A stretch of DNA of 33,059 nucleotides from Pirellula sp. (lineage in GTDB: Bacteria > Planctomycetota > Planctomycetia > Pirellulales > Pirellulaceae). Position numbers and translations under genes: made by a program. The notes beneath the pieces were generated by a model. The model was not told the origin of the DNA, did not search any database, and saw only the letters and a program-made list of their open reading frames with translations. Shown piece after piece: positions 1-7,983 of this stretch (positions are counted from its first letter, which is position 1; the number at the start of each line of letters is the position of its first letter). The stretch spans positions 1 through 33,059 of the forward strand of contig JAJTFB010000036.1 of assembly GCA_021300015.1 (NCBI GenBank), in the 5' to 3' direction.

Positions 1-304
1 TCTTGACGATTGATTCTCCGCTGTCTTCTACTTGGCAGATCTCCCTGCTTATCTCGATTGAACTTCTGAACATTCCGTCTCCAACCACCCTACTGCCATT
101 TCACCAGCCTCGGTCTACCACGTTACCGGTTTCCTTTCACCGTGCTGGTTACCGCACTGACCGACCGCCGTAGCGGTCAGACCTTCACCTCCAGTTGCTC
201 TCCACCTTGCCTCGCGGCAACGCAGTTACTCTTGGTTACAGGGTGGTAACGATTCCCCTGATTGGGACTTCCACCGAATGATTTAATCGCCTTCACAGGC
301 GCAC
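1..304 (-). mobile_element. Probable 5' part of a group II intron, truncated by the window edge
   Basis: Read on the minus strand, the segment begins at 304 with GTGCGCC, which fits the GUGYG 5' end of group II introns. It continues as a non-coding, purine-rich, structured sequence of the kind seen in intron domain I, including a 6-bp hairpin at 163-178 and many GUAAC and GGAAACC-like motifs. The sequence just outside (305 onward) is homologous to a repeat at 5522 onward, and the similarity stops exactly at 304/305, as expected for an insertion at a splice junction. About 300 nt is too short to reach domain IV and the reverse transcriptase ORF, which would lie off the left edge. I could not identify EBS1 or domain V, so this could instead be another structured element. 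Confidence 0.5.
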
Positions 305-350
305 TAGCCACCTGTCGCCAGAGGGTCGTGGTTTTCATCGCACCGCCGCT
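305..350 (+). repeat. Dispersed repeat, copy 1 (putative 5' exon of the intron)
   Basis: The segment holds a tagccacctgtcgccaga block, a gtggttttc block and a cgcaccgccgc block. It matches 5522-5567 in the same order and orientation with a few mismatches. It abuts the putative intron and appears to be an interrupted repeat copy. A short reading frame crosses the junction but is not a convincing gene. Confidence 0.6.
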
Positions 351-664
351 AAGCTGTGCACTTCTAGGTGACTGGCTTGACTGCACCATTGATGAAATCC
401 TGATCAAAAGTCCGACGGGGTTTCAGTGATTGGTTGACATTGGACTTCCTGTGAGTTGAGTTTAGGATTCGCCGCCGGTGTCCGCCAGTCCTTGGCTATC
501 GCCCCCTAAACTCTAGAGCCCACAGTTACAATGATTGAACTTCCGCATATTCTGAGGCACAGCCCTATTCCATAGCTATGAGGCTGATGAGAGAATACAC
601 TGAAAATCGGGTATGATTTTATTCGCTAAAGATAGACATCGAGTATCCGAACGGGAGCAACGCC
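351..664. other. Intergenic region upstream of the giant kinase gene
   Basis: About 310 bp without a credible gene. It contains a TTGACA hexamer at 435-440, but I see no good -10 element at proper spacing. There is a small palindrome, catagctatg, near 572. The last part carries a clear Shine-Dalgarno sequence (gggag, 653-657) for the TTG start at 665. Nothing else is recognised. Confidence 0.4.
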
Positions 665-3600
665 TTGAACAACTCGAACCCTTACGATACGACAAAGGAC
701 CAACGAGGCGAATCCACCTCGCCAAATGATGTTGCGTTCGCTCCACCGAAGCAGATAGGGCGTTACCGCATCGAAAGAGTCCTGGGCGAAGGCGGTTTTG
801 GCCTGGTCTACCTGGCTCAGGACGAGCAGCTCAACCGGCGGGTGGCCATCAAGGTGCCGCACAACAAGCTTATTGCGAAACCGGAAGACGCGGAACTGTA
901 CCTAGCCGAGGCTCGCACGGTCGCAGGCCTCGATCATCCGAGCATCGTACCTGTATATGATATCGGAACCACGCAAGAATATCCTTGCTATGTCGTCTCC
1001 AAATACATCGAAGGGACCGATCTCTGGGCGAAGCTCAGAGAGAGTCGACTCAATTATCGGGACGTTGCCGAGCTGGTGGCTACGGTAGCCGACGCTCTGC
1101 ACTATGCCCACAGGCAGGGACTGGTGCATCGGGACGTCAAGCCGGGGAACATTTTGATCGACAAGAACGGGCGGCCTTATGTCGTCGATTTCGGCCTGGC
1201 CCTGCGAGAAGAGAATATCGGCAAGGGCTCGAAGTATGCAGGCACACCTGCTTACATGAGTCCTGAACAGGCCCGTGGTGAAGGCCATCGAGTAGATGGC
1301 CGTAGTGATGTGTTCAGCCTCGGCGTCGTGTTCTACGAGATGCTAGCCGGACGTCCGCCGTTTCGAGGCGATACGAAAGCGGAATTGCTGGAGCAAGTGA
1401 CGAATTACGAAGCCCGACCGTTACGGCAATATGACGAAAACATTCCGAAGGAGCTGGAACGGATCTGCCAAAAGGCGATGGGCAAACGGGCTTCGGAGAG
1501 ATACTCCAACGCCAAAGATTTTTCCGACGACCTGCGACACTTTTTGGCTGAACAGACTGCGATCCAGACCGGCATTTCGCCCAGCGGGGGCACTTCGCTG
1601 GTTTCTTCGGCTCAAGGTTCAACACAAGCAATTTCGGTTAGCTCAATTGCTACATCTTCTGCCACGGCAAGAACAGGTTCTTCAGAAAATCAACCGCTTA
1701 AAATCCTTCCAAAAGGCCTGCGGTCGTTTGACGCTCACGACGCCGACTTCTTCCTGGAATTACTGCCCGGTCCCAGAGACCGAGAAGGATTGCCAGACAG
1801 TTTGCGGTTCTGGAAGACTCGTATCGAGGAGACTGATCCCGACAACACCTTCAAGGTCGGGTTGATCTATGGACCATCGGGTTGCGGAAAGTCGTCGCTG
1901 GTCAAAGCTGGACTGCTGCCTCGTTTGTCTGAGGATGTGATTTCCGTCTACATTGAAGCCACGCCGGAAGAAACCGAAACGCGACTACTGCATGGCCTGC
2001 GAAAACGTTGCCCTACCCTCGAAGTCAACTTGGGCCTCAAAGAAACACTTGCAGCACTCCGACTAGGCCAAGGTATCCCGGTCGGCAAAAAGGTGTTGAT
2101 CCTGCTTGACCAGTTCGAGCAATGGTTGCACGCCAAGAAAGAAGAAATGAACTCCGCTTTGGTTCAAGCACTTCGGCAGTGCGACGGTGGCCGAGTTCAG
2201 TGCATCGTGATGGTACGAGATGATTTCTGGTTGGCTGCAACGAGGTTTATGGGCCAGTTAGAGGTCGAGTTACTTCAGGGTCAAAACACGGCATTGGCTG
2301 ATCTATTCGACCTACCTCACGCACAAAAGGTGCTGGCCGCATTTGGACGTGCATTCGGAACGCTGCCCGATCAGATCGGTGAAACCACGAAGGAGCAAAA
2401 AGAGTTTCTTAAGCAGTCCGTTGCAGGTCTGGGCGAAGAAGGCAAAGTCATCTGCGTTAGGCTTGCCCTGTTCGCCGAGATGATGAAAGGAAAACCTTGG
2501 ACGCCCGCCACACTAAAGGAAGTTGGTGGTACCAAGGGTATCGGTGTGTCCTTCCTTGAGGATACGTTTAGCTCACACGCAGCACATCCAAAGCATAGAC
2601 TCCACCAGAAAGCCGCCCGTGCGGTTCTGAAAGACCTACTCCCCGATTCCAACGCGGATATCAAGGGTTACATGCGGTCCCATGCTGAATTGCTAGAAGC
2701 AAGCGGCTACGGCAGTCGCCCCAGGTATTTTGATGATCTGGTCCGCATTCTGGACAGCGAGATTCGCCTCATCACGCCGACCGATCCAGAAGGTAAAGAC
2801 ACCGCCGATGACAGGAACTCTGAATCACAATCCGGTCAGAAATATTTCCAACTGACACATGACTACCTCGTTCATTCGCTGCGGGAATGGCTGACAAGCA
2901 AGCAGAAGGAAACCCTCAAGGGCCGCGCCGAACTAACGCTGTTCAATACTACAGCGACTTGGAAGGCCAAGCCGGATAATCGCTTCCTGCCGTCGCTGGT
3001 CGAGTGGCTGAACATTCGCGCGCTCACCGACAGGAAACGCTGGACCGAGCCGCAGCGGGCTATGATTCGGCGAGCAGATCGCTTCCATCTGTCCCGACTG
3101 ACGGCCGCACTTGTCCTGTTGGGACTGATCACAGCAAGCGGTCTCGGGACGTGGCATTGGGTGGACTATAATCGGCGCGAATTGCTAGCGCAGAACGCAA
3201 AAGAGAACGAAGCGACTCGCATCGATGGCCTAGTAGGTCGGTTAGTGAGTGCCGAGCCGAACCAGTTGGCGAGCGTTATCGAGGAACTTGATGCAAACTA
3301 CGAGATCGCAGAGACGTACCTGTCCCCGTTGCTCATGAAACAAGCCGAGACGCACGACGCAAAGCGATCGCAACTGCATGCCCGGATGGCGTCGGTTGCC
3401 CGAGACAAGTCATTGATCGAACCATTGCTTGAGGAACTGCTGACCAACAAAGTCACTTACCTTGGTCCGATCCGTCAGCAATTGCGACCTTACGCTGGAG
3501 AGCTCTCCGGAAAACTGTGGACCATTCTCCAAGACAAGACCGCCACAGCCGATCGTCGCTTTCGCGCGGGGGTGGGTCTGGCAGATTACGTTCCGGAATC

Positions 3601-5440
3601 TGAAGCATCCTCCTGGTCCAACGAGGAACTCTCCTTCCTCTCCCGGTATCTCGTCTCGGCCAATGCCGAGTTTCAACCGCTATTGCGTGAAAACCTCCGA
3701 CCGATCCGCCAGCGGATACTGCCCGAACTCGCTACGATCTTTGGCGACCCCAGCGCCACCCCCGCGCAGCGGTTAAGCGCAGCAAATGCATTTGCCGATT
3801 ATGCTCCCAGCGACGTCGCCCAATTGTCGGAATTATTAACCATCGCCACGCCGGAACAATATGCGGTCCTGTACCCGATCGTGGCTGCTAACCCTACACC
3901 GGCGATCCTCGAAAACCTTGGCAATGTGGTCGCTACGCTTCCGTCAGACGATCTGGGTTCTATCGCACGCATAGCGATGGGGCAGCAGCGCGCGAACGCG
4001 GCGGTGACACTGCTACGACTGGGGCACCATGAGAAAGCACTGCCGGTATTTAACATGACAGATGACCCTGAGGCGCTGACTCAGTTTATCTTTCGATGCA
4101 AACCTCGCGAGATCCATGTTGAAGCGTTGCTCGACCTCCTCGAACTCACAACCCGCAGTGGAAGTGATGGAACTGAGGAAACATCGTCGATACCTACCTC
4201 GAACAGTCCCCCCGCTGAATTGTCGGATTTGATTCAAGAGCGCGCCCGTTACGGCTTGCTGCTGGCGATCGGAGAGTACGCTCCTAATAACATTCCTTCG
4301 GAACGCCGCAAAGAGCTCGTGAAAAAAATCGCCGATTGGTACCAAAGCGATCCCAGTTCCGGCATCCACGGAGCATCGGGCTGGTTGCTGCGGCAATTGG
4401 GCGAGCACGAAATTGCTAATCGCGTTGACCAGACACCGATTCCTTATTCGCCGGACCGCGAGTGGTTTACACTAGCCATCACCGTTACAACTCCGCCGAT
4501 AACTAAGCCTGAGGAACAACCAGCCCCCCTCTTACCGAAGACGTTCTATTACACGTTCATTATTTTTCCGGATGGCGAATACAACATTGGCTCGGTAGCA
4601 GATCAACCAGACCGGCTTAAAGACGAGGTTCGCCATGCCGTCACGCTGACACGGCCCTTTGCACTGCTGGATCGGGAGATCACGCTTGAGGAGCTCATTG
4701 CCTTTTCACCGCAGTCCTATGCGAGATTCATGAAGCAGTTCGACGCCAAGCCAACCGATGCAGCTTTCGGGATAGACTGGTACGATTCGGTGGCCTACTG
4801 CCGATGGTTGGGTAAGGCCATGGGATTGTCGGAGTCGAATCAGTGTTATGCCGATCCAGAGACGCTCGACAAGGAGCAATATGCTCGCGATCTGCAGGTG
4901 AACTGGGCCGCCAGAAATTGGCCGCTGGATTTGGACCAGCGAGGCTTTCGCTTACCAACGGAGTCAGAATGGGAAGTGGTAGCGCGGAGTGGATCGAGGA
5001 CAGCGTATGGATTCGGGAGCGAGGTAGCCCTACTTGATCGCTTTGGATGGTTTACAGAAAACAGCAGCAGGCAAGTACATGCTAGCCGGGAACTGAGACC
5101 GAACCTGCGTGGGTTGTTCGACATGCATGGGAACTTGTTTGAGTGGACGCATGATTGGTATGGTGACTTTGGGGAATCAACGCAGAGCGATCCTCTTGGG
5201 GCCAAAAGCGGCTCGGACCGCGTGCTCCGTGGCGGCAGTTGGAATATCGACGCGGCGTATTGCCGGTCGGCGCGCCGCAACACGAACGTACCGACGTTCC
5301 GCCCGCTCAGTTACGGCTTCCGCCTAGCACTGAGTTCACCGTCAAGACTCTTCAGTTCTGCCGAGCAAGGTAAGGGAGCAGAGCCAGCGGGCGAAGGTAA
5401 GGAGGGAACGTCTGGGGAGCAAACCCCGGGGTTGCCTTAA
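665..5440 (+). CDS. Ser/Thr protein kinase - STAND NTPase - helical repeat - FGE/SUMF1-like fusion protein
   Basis: 1591 aa. The TTG start is chosen because gggag lies 7 nt upstream. Residues ~33-295 are a Hanks-type kinase with glycine loop GEGGFG (41-46), Lys63, HRDVKPGN (155-162), DFG (175-177) and GTPAYMSPEQ. Residues ~360-770 form a STAND-like NTPase with Walker A GPSGCGKS (403-410) and Walker B LILLDQFE (about 478). One transmembrane segment lies at ~813-833. A helical, HEAT-like region (~860-1250) follows. Residues ~1295-1560 are an FGE-sulfatase/C-lectin-like domain with RLPTESEWE (~1429), MHGNLFEW and LRGGSW (~1520). The tail is low-complexity Gly/Glu/Pro. The two catalytic cysteines of true formylglycine-generating enzyme are not both present, so the domain is more likely a ligand-binding sensor. 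The kinase and NTPase would be cytoplasmic and the C-terminal part external. No partner gene is adjacent, and repeats flank the gene on both sides. Confidence 0.93.
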   Translation: MNNSNPYDTTKDQRGESTSPNDVAFAPPKQIGRYRIERVLGEGGFGLVYLAQDEQLNRRVAIKVPHNKLIAKPEDAELYLAEARTVAGLDHPSIVPVYDIGTTQEYPCYVVSKYIEGTDLWAKLRESRLNYRDVAELVATVADALHYAHRQGLVHRDVKPGNILIDKNGRPYVVDFGLALREENIGKGSKYAGTPAYMSPEQARGEGHRVDGRSDVFSLGVVFYEMLAGRPPFRGDTKAELLEQVTNYEARPLRQYDENIPKELERICQKAMGKRASERYSNAKDFSDDLRHFLAEQTAIQTGISPSGGTSLVSSAQGSTQAISVSSIATSSATARTGSSENQPLKILPKGLRSFDAHDADFFLELLPGPRDREGLPDSLRFWKTRIEETDPDNTFKVGLIYGPSGCGKSSLVKAGLLPRLSEDVISVYIEATPEETETRLLHGLRKRCPTLEVNLGLKETLAALRLGQGIPVGKKVLILLDQFEQWLHAKKEEMNSALVQALRQCDGGRVQCIVMVRDDFWLAATRFMGQLEVELLQGQNTALADLFDLPHAQKVLAAFGRAFGTLPDQIGETTKEQKEFLKQSVAGLGEEGKVICVRLALFAEMMKGKPWTPATLKEVGGTKGIGVSFLEDTFSSHAAHPKHRLHQKAARAVLKDLLPDSNADIKGYMRSHAELLEASGYGSRPRYFDDLVRILDSEIRLITPTDPEGKDTADDRNSESQSGQKYFQLTHDYLVHSLREWLTSKQKETLKGRAELTLFNTTATWKAKPDNRFLPSLVEWLNIRALTDRKRWTEPQRAMIRRADRFHLSRLTAALVLLGLITASGLGTWHWVDYNRRELLAQNAKENEATRIDGLVGRLVSAEPNQLASVIEELDANYEIAETYLSPLLMKQAETHDAKRSQLHARMASVARDKSLIEPLLEELLTNKVTYLGPIRQQLRPYAGELSGKLWTILQDKTATADRRFRAGVGLADYVPESEASSWSNEELSFLSRYLVSANAEFQPLLRENLRPIRQRILPELATIFGDPSATPAQRLSAANAFADYAPSDVAQLSELLTIATPEQYAVLYPIVAANPTPAILENLGNVVATLPSDDLGSIARIAMGQQRANAAVTLLRLGHHEKALPVFNMTDDPEALTQFIFRCKPREIHVEALLDLLELTTRSGSDGTEETSSIPTSNSPPAELSDLIQERARYGLLLAIGEYAPNNIPSERRKELVKKIADWYQSDPSSGIHGASGWLLRQLGEHEIANRVDQTPIPYSPDREWFTLAITVTTPPITKPEEQPAPLLPKTFYYTFIIFPDGEYNIGSVADQPDRLKDEVRHAVTLTRPFALLDREITLEELIAFSPQSYARFMKQFDAKPTDAAFGIDWYDSVAYCRWLGKAMGLSESNQCYADPETLDKEQYARDLQVNWAARNWPLDLDQRGFRLPTESEWEVVARSGSRTAYGFGSEVALLDRFGWFTENSSRQVHASRELRPNLRGLFDMHGNLFEWTHDWYGDFGESTQSDPLGAKSGSDRVLRGGSWNIDAAYCRSARRNTNVPTFRPLSYGFRLALSSPSRLFSSAEQGKGAEPAGEGKEGTSGEQTPGLP
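5221..5331 (+). other. Candidate variable region of the FGE/C-lectin domain
   Basis: This stretch encodes the C-terminal core of the FGE-like domain, LRGGSW...CRSA.RN....P..R....GFRLAL. In targets of diversity-generating retroelements this is where adenine-directed diversification falls. Residues between the conserved anchors here (N-I-D-A-A-Y, then R, T, V, T-F, P-L-S-Y) sit where related proteins often have Asn-rich strings, and codons such as ATC, GAC, TTC, CTC and TAC are each reachable from AAC by changing only A positions. No template repeat or reverse transcriptase is seen in the window, so this is inference. Confidence 0.3.
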
Positions 5441-5461
5441 CCTATATTCGGGCTTGCCCCA

Positions 5462-5590
5462 GTGGTGGTTTTCTCGCACGCTTCCACCGCTTGGCAGCGG
5501 TTGGCTACGATGCTTCGGCCGTAGCCACCTGTCGCCAGACGGTGGTGGTTTTCTCGCACGCCGCCGCACCATCTTGCGGAATCTAGGGTC
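5462..5590 (+). repeat. Dispersed repeat, copy 2: about 80-bp tandem unit
   Basis: The block gtggtggttttctcgcacgc occurs at 5462-5481 and again at 5542-5561, a period of 80 bp. Between the blocks are two hairpins: ccgc/gcgg (5487-5500) and ggctacg/cgtagcc (5503-5509 with 5520-5526). The part from 5522 onward matches copy 1 at 305-350. There is no convincing coding content. It lies just after the kinase stop codon and may be a palindromic repeat family dispersed in the genome. Confidence 0.65.
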
Positions 5591-5690
5591 TGGCAGACAA
5601 TAACAGGCGATGAAAAACGCCCAGCCAGTTGAGCGTTAATCGATCTTTACCAAGCCAATCTCAATTCAACAAAAACGAAAGTTGCCATCC

Positions 5691-7151
5691 ATGTCCCATC
5701 ATGAGGCTATCCGAAAGCTTGAGCCGACTTTGTTATGGAACGCCTTTGCCGACCTGAATGCGGTCCCACGAGGGTCCAAGAAAGAGGCCGCTGTGACACG
5801 ATTTGTTGCAGAGCGCGGTCGGAAAATGGGGTTGGAGACCGAAGTCGATTCGATTGGAAACGTTCTGATTCGCAAACCTGCCTCTCAAGGCTTCGAAGAT
5901 CGCCCCACCGTGGTACTTCAGTCCCACATCGATATGGTTTGGCAGAAAAACTCTGATTCCGAATTTGATTTCGATACCCATGGGATCGAAATGCGGTTGG
6001 ATGGCGACTGGGTCCGTGCCCATGGAACAACGCTTGGTGCGGATAACGGTATCGGTGTAGCATCGATCTTTGCAGTGCTGGAATCCAACTCGCTGACCCA
6101 TCCGGCGTTGGAGTGCATCTTCACGGTGGATGAAGAAACGGGCATGACGGGAGCGAAGTCCTTGGATCCCTCGTGGTTGAAGGGGCGTGTTCTGCTGAAT
6201 CTGGATACCGAACAAGATAACGAACTAACGATTGGCTGCGCCGGTGGCGCGGATGTCACTTCCGTATCGAGTTATCAACCACAGTCGCTGGACGCATCGT
6301 ATGTAGGTAAGAAGCTTCTGGTTCGAGGGCTTAAGGGTGGGCATTCCGGGATGGAAATCCATCTCGGATATGGGAATGCGAATAAGATTATGAATCGCAT
6401 ACTCGATGGGGCAAGCCATCGATTCGGATTGAGGCTTGCGTCGTTAGAGGGGGGAAGCTTGCGGAATGCGATCCCGCGCGAGTCGACAGCGATTGTGGTT
6501 ATTCCCAAGCAGCATCTTGAAGGGTTTATGGTATGGTTTGCTCAGCTTAGCGCAATGATCCAAGCGGAAAATGCTGTGACCGACCCACTGTTGCTCATCG
6601 CTTGCGAACCGTACGATGCATTGCCGATGTCGGTGCTTCCTGTTTCCGTACAGAAGACGCTTTTTGCGACGGTTTTTGGCGTGGTCAGTGGAATCTACCG
6701 AATGAGTCCATCGATCGGAGGTTTGGTCCAAACGAGCAATAACCTAGCACGCGTGATCGCGCGGGATGGCGAGATTTCTATTATGTGCCTTGCTCGTAGT
6801 TCCGTCGATACCGAACGCGACGCGCTATCCGAATCACTTGCCTCCATCCTTTCGCAATTGGGTGGACGAGTCACTATCGAGGGCGAGTATCCTGGCTGGC
6901 AACCTGTTCCAACAAGCGATATTGTGAAAAAGATGAGCTCGCTTTACGAGGAGCTCTTTCATGAAAAGCCCCATGTTGCTGCATGCCATGCTGGATTGGA
7001 GTGTGGGATCATCGGTAGCAAGTATGCCGGCATGGAAATGATCAGCTTCGGCCCCAACATTCTGGGAGCTCATTCGCCAGATGAACGCGTTCAGATAAGC
7101 AGCGTACAAAAATTTTATCGCTATTTCTTAGAGACCTTGGCACGGCTTTAG
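5691..7151 (+). CDS. pepD: Aminoacyl-histidine dipeptidase (PepD-type, M20 family)
   Basis: Cytosolic zinc dipeptidase that hydrolyses Xaa-His and related dipeptides, completing peptide turnover. About 486 aa, the usual PepD length. The metal-site motifs are visible: SHIDMVW (His79, Asp81), GADNGIG (Asp118), DEETG (Glu148, Glu149), LNLDTE and the C-terminal HAGLECG. The lid domain contains KGGHSGMEIH. The start is set at ATG 5691 (MSHHEAIRKLEP), where the protein begins to resemble the family. A TTG three codons upstream (5682) is possible, and neither has a strong Shine-Dalgarno sequence. The gene stands alone after the repeat region and ends before a strong terminator shared with the convergent RRM gene. 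Confidence 0.93.
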   Translation: MSHHEAIRKLEPTLLWNAFADLNAVPRGSKKEAAVTRFVAERGRKMGLETEVDSIGNVLIRKPASQGFEDRPTVVLQSHIDMVWQKNSDSEFDFDTHGIEMRLDGDWVRAHGTTLGADNGIGVASIFAVLESNSLTHPALECIFTVDEETGMTGAKSLDPSWLKGRVLLNLDTEQDNELTIGCAGGADVTSVSSYQPQSLDASYVGKKLLVRGLKGGHSGMEIHLGYGNANKIMNRILDGASHRFGLRLASLEGGSLRNAIPRESTAIVVIPKQHLEGFMVWFAQLSAMIQAENAVTDPLLLIACEPYDALPMSVLPVSVQKTLFATVFGVVSGIYRMSPSIGGLVQTSNNLARVIARDGEISIMCLARSSVDTERDALSESLASILSQLGGRVTIEGEYPGWQPVPTSDIVKKMSSLYEELFHEKPHVAACHAGLECGIIGSKYAGMEMISFGPNILGAHSPDERVQISSVQKFYRYFLETLARL

Positions 7152-7202
7152 GCATGGAACAAAGTGAAAAATTTCGGTAGGGTTCTTCAGGTAGGACAGT
7201 GG

Positions 7203-7242
7203 AAACAAAAAAACGGAGGCACGTGCCTCCGCTTTTTTGTTT
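7203..7242. terminator. Symmetric bidirectional rho-independent terminator
   Basis: A perfect 18-bp palindrome, cggaggcacgtgcctccg (7214-7231), is preceded by an A-run and followed by a T-run. It can therefore terminate both pepD (+) and the RRM gene (-), which converge here. Confidence 0.9.
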
Positions 7243-7270
7243 GAATCGATTAAGAGATCAGATGATCGGC

Positions 7271-7681
7271 TTAGTGATCGCGATAAGGGCGACGTCCACC
7301 GCCGCCTCCACCACCGCCACCTCCGCCACCGTCGCGGCGTCCGCCGCCACCACCGCCGTAGCCGCCACCACCGTAGCCGCCGCCACCGCCACCGCCGCCG
7401 TATCCACCACCGCCGCCACCGCTGCGAGGACCATTGTCCTTAGGTCGGGCTTCGTTGCAGGAAATTCTGCGGCCTGCAACTTCTTGTTGGTTCAAACCTT
7501 CGATCGCCGACGCAGCTTCATCTGGACTCGGCATTTCGACGAAAGCAAACCCGCGCGAACGGCCGGTCTCCCTGTCGGTAATAATGCTAACCTTTGCAAC
7601 TTGACCAAAACGGCTGAAAGCCTCACGTACCTCTTCTTCCGTCGCTCGGAAAGAGAGATTCCCTACATAGATATTCGTCAC
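7271..7681 (-). CDS. Glycine-rich RRM RNA-binding protein
   Basis: 136 aa. A single N-terminal RNA-recognition motif (residues ~2-80) has RNP2 IYVGNL (4-9) and RNP1 RGFAFVEM (43-50), followed by a Gly/Tyr/Arg-rich tail ending RRPYRDH. The layout matches the cyanobacterial and planctomycete Rbp family, single-stranded RNA binders often linked to cold response. GTG at 7681 is chosen because the protein then begins (M)TNIYVGNLSF, the usual family N-terminus, and a GAGGG sits 9 nt upstream. An in-frame ATG at 7702 would add seven residues. The tail DNA is highly repetitive GGN codons and makes long antisense frames with no meaning. A promoter and long leader lie upstream. Confidence 0.93.
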   Translation of the reverse strand: MTNIYVGNLSFRATEEEVREAFSRFGQVAKVSIITDRETGRSRGFAFVEMPSPDEAASAIEGLNQQEVAGRRISCNEARPKDNGPRSGGGGGGYGGGGGGGGYGGGGYGGGGGGRRDGGGGGGGGGGGGRRPYRDH

Positions 7682-7810
7682 TGAAACAAACCCTCGTATC
7701 ACCTATGCCCGCTATGGGCGAGCTATCAACAAAACTAGACAAAACCCAAGCAATGATCGTAAAAATCCGAACCAGTAACGATCCTCCTACAATCAACCCG
7801 AGCATCCGAT
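7682..7810 (-). promoter_or_regulatory. Long 5' leader of the RRM gene
   Basis: If the promoter at 7817-7845 is used, the transcript has about 125 nt before the GTG start. The leader contains a small GC hairpin (gcccgctatgggc, 7708-7720) about 30 nt upstream of the start. Long structured leaders are typical of cold-regulated RNA-binding protein and cold-shock mRNAs. Regulation here is inferred only. Confidence 0.4.
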
Positions 7811-7816
7811 AACCTC

Positions 7817-7845
7817 ATTATCAAGGAATTCAGGTGCTGAGTCAA
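7817..7845 (-). promoter_or_regulatory. Sigma-70-type promoter for the RRM gene
   Basis: On the minus strand, TTGACT (7845-7840) and GATAAT (7822-7817) are separated by exactly 17 bp, close to consensus. It lies in an AT-richer intergenic stretch (7703-7983) that shows no gene. Confidence 0.65.
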
Positions 7846-7983
7846 CAAGAATCCACAAAGCTTCCGACCATAAAAACGCTAGACTTCCTGACAAAACCGA
7901 AGAAAAGCCGATTTTATTTTCCGATTTTTTGCAATAGCCATCTCTCGCGGGCTTGAGGTGATTATGAGATCCGACCACAAACT

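Noticed and set aside
177-407. Small minus-strand reading frame of 76 codons
   Set aside because: It spans the junction between the repeat and the putative intron, and its codons simply translate repeat and intron RNA sequence.
435-470. Sigma-70 promoter for the kinase gene
   Set aside because: TTGACA is present, but no -10 hexamer sits at 16-18 bp.
4550-5345. True formylglycine-generating enzyme for the sulfatase at 21446
   Set aside because: Only one of the two expected catalytic cysteine positions appears occupied, and the domain is fused to a kinase/STAND protein.
7199-7684. Plus-strand frame rich in Ala/Thr opposite the RRM gene
   Set aside because: It is the antisense of the Gly-rich tail; GGN repeats give open frames on several strands.
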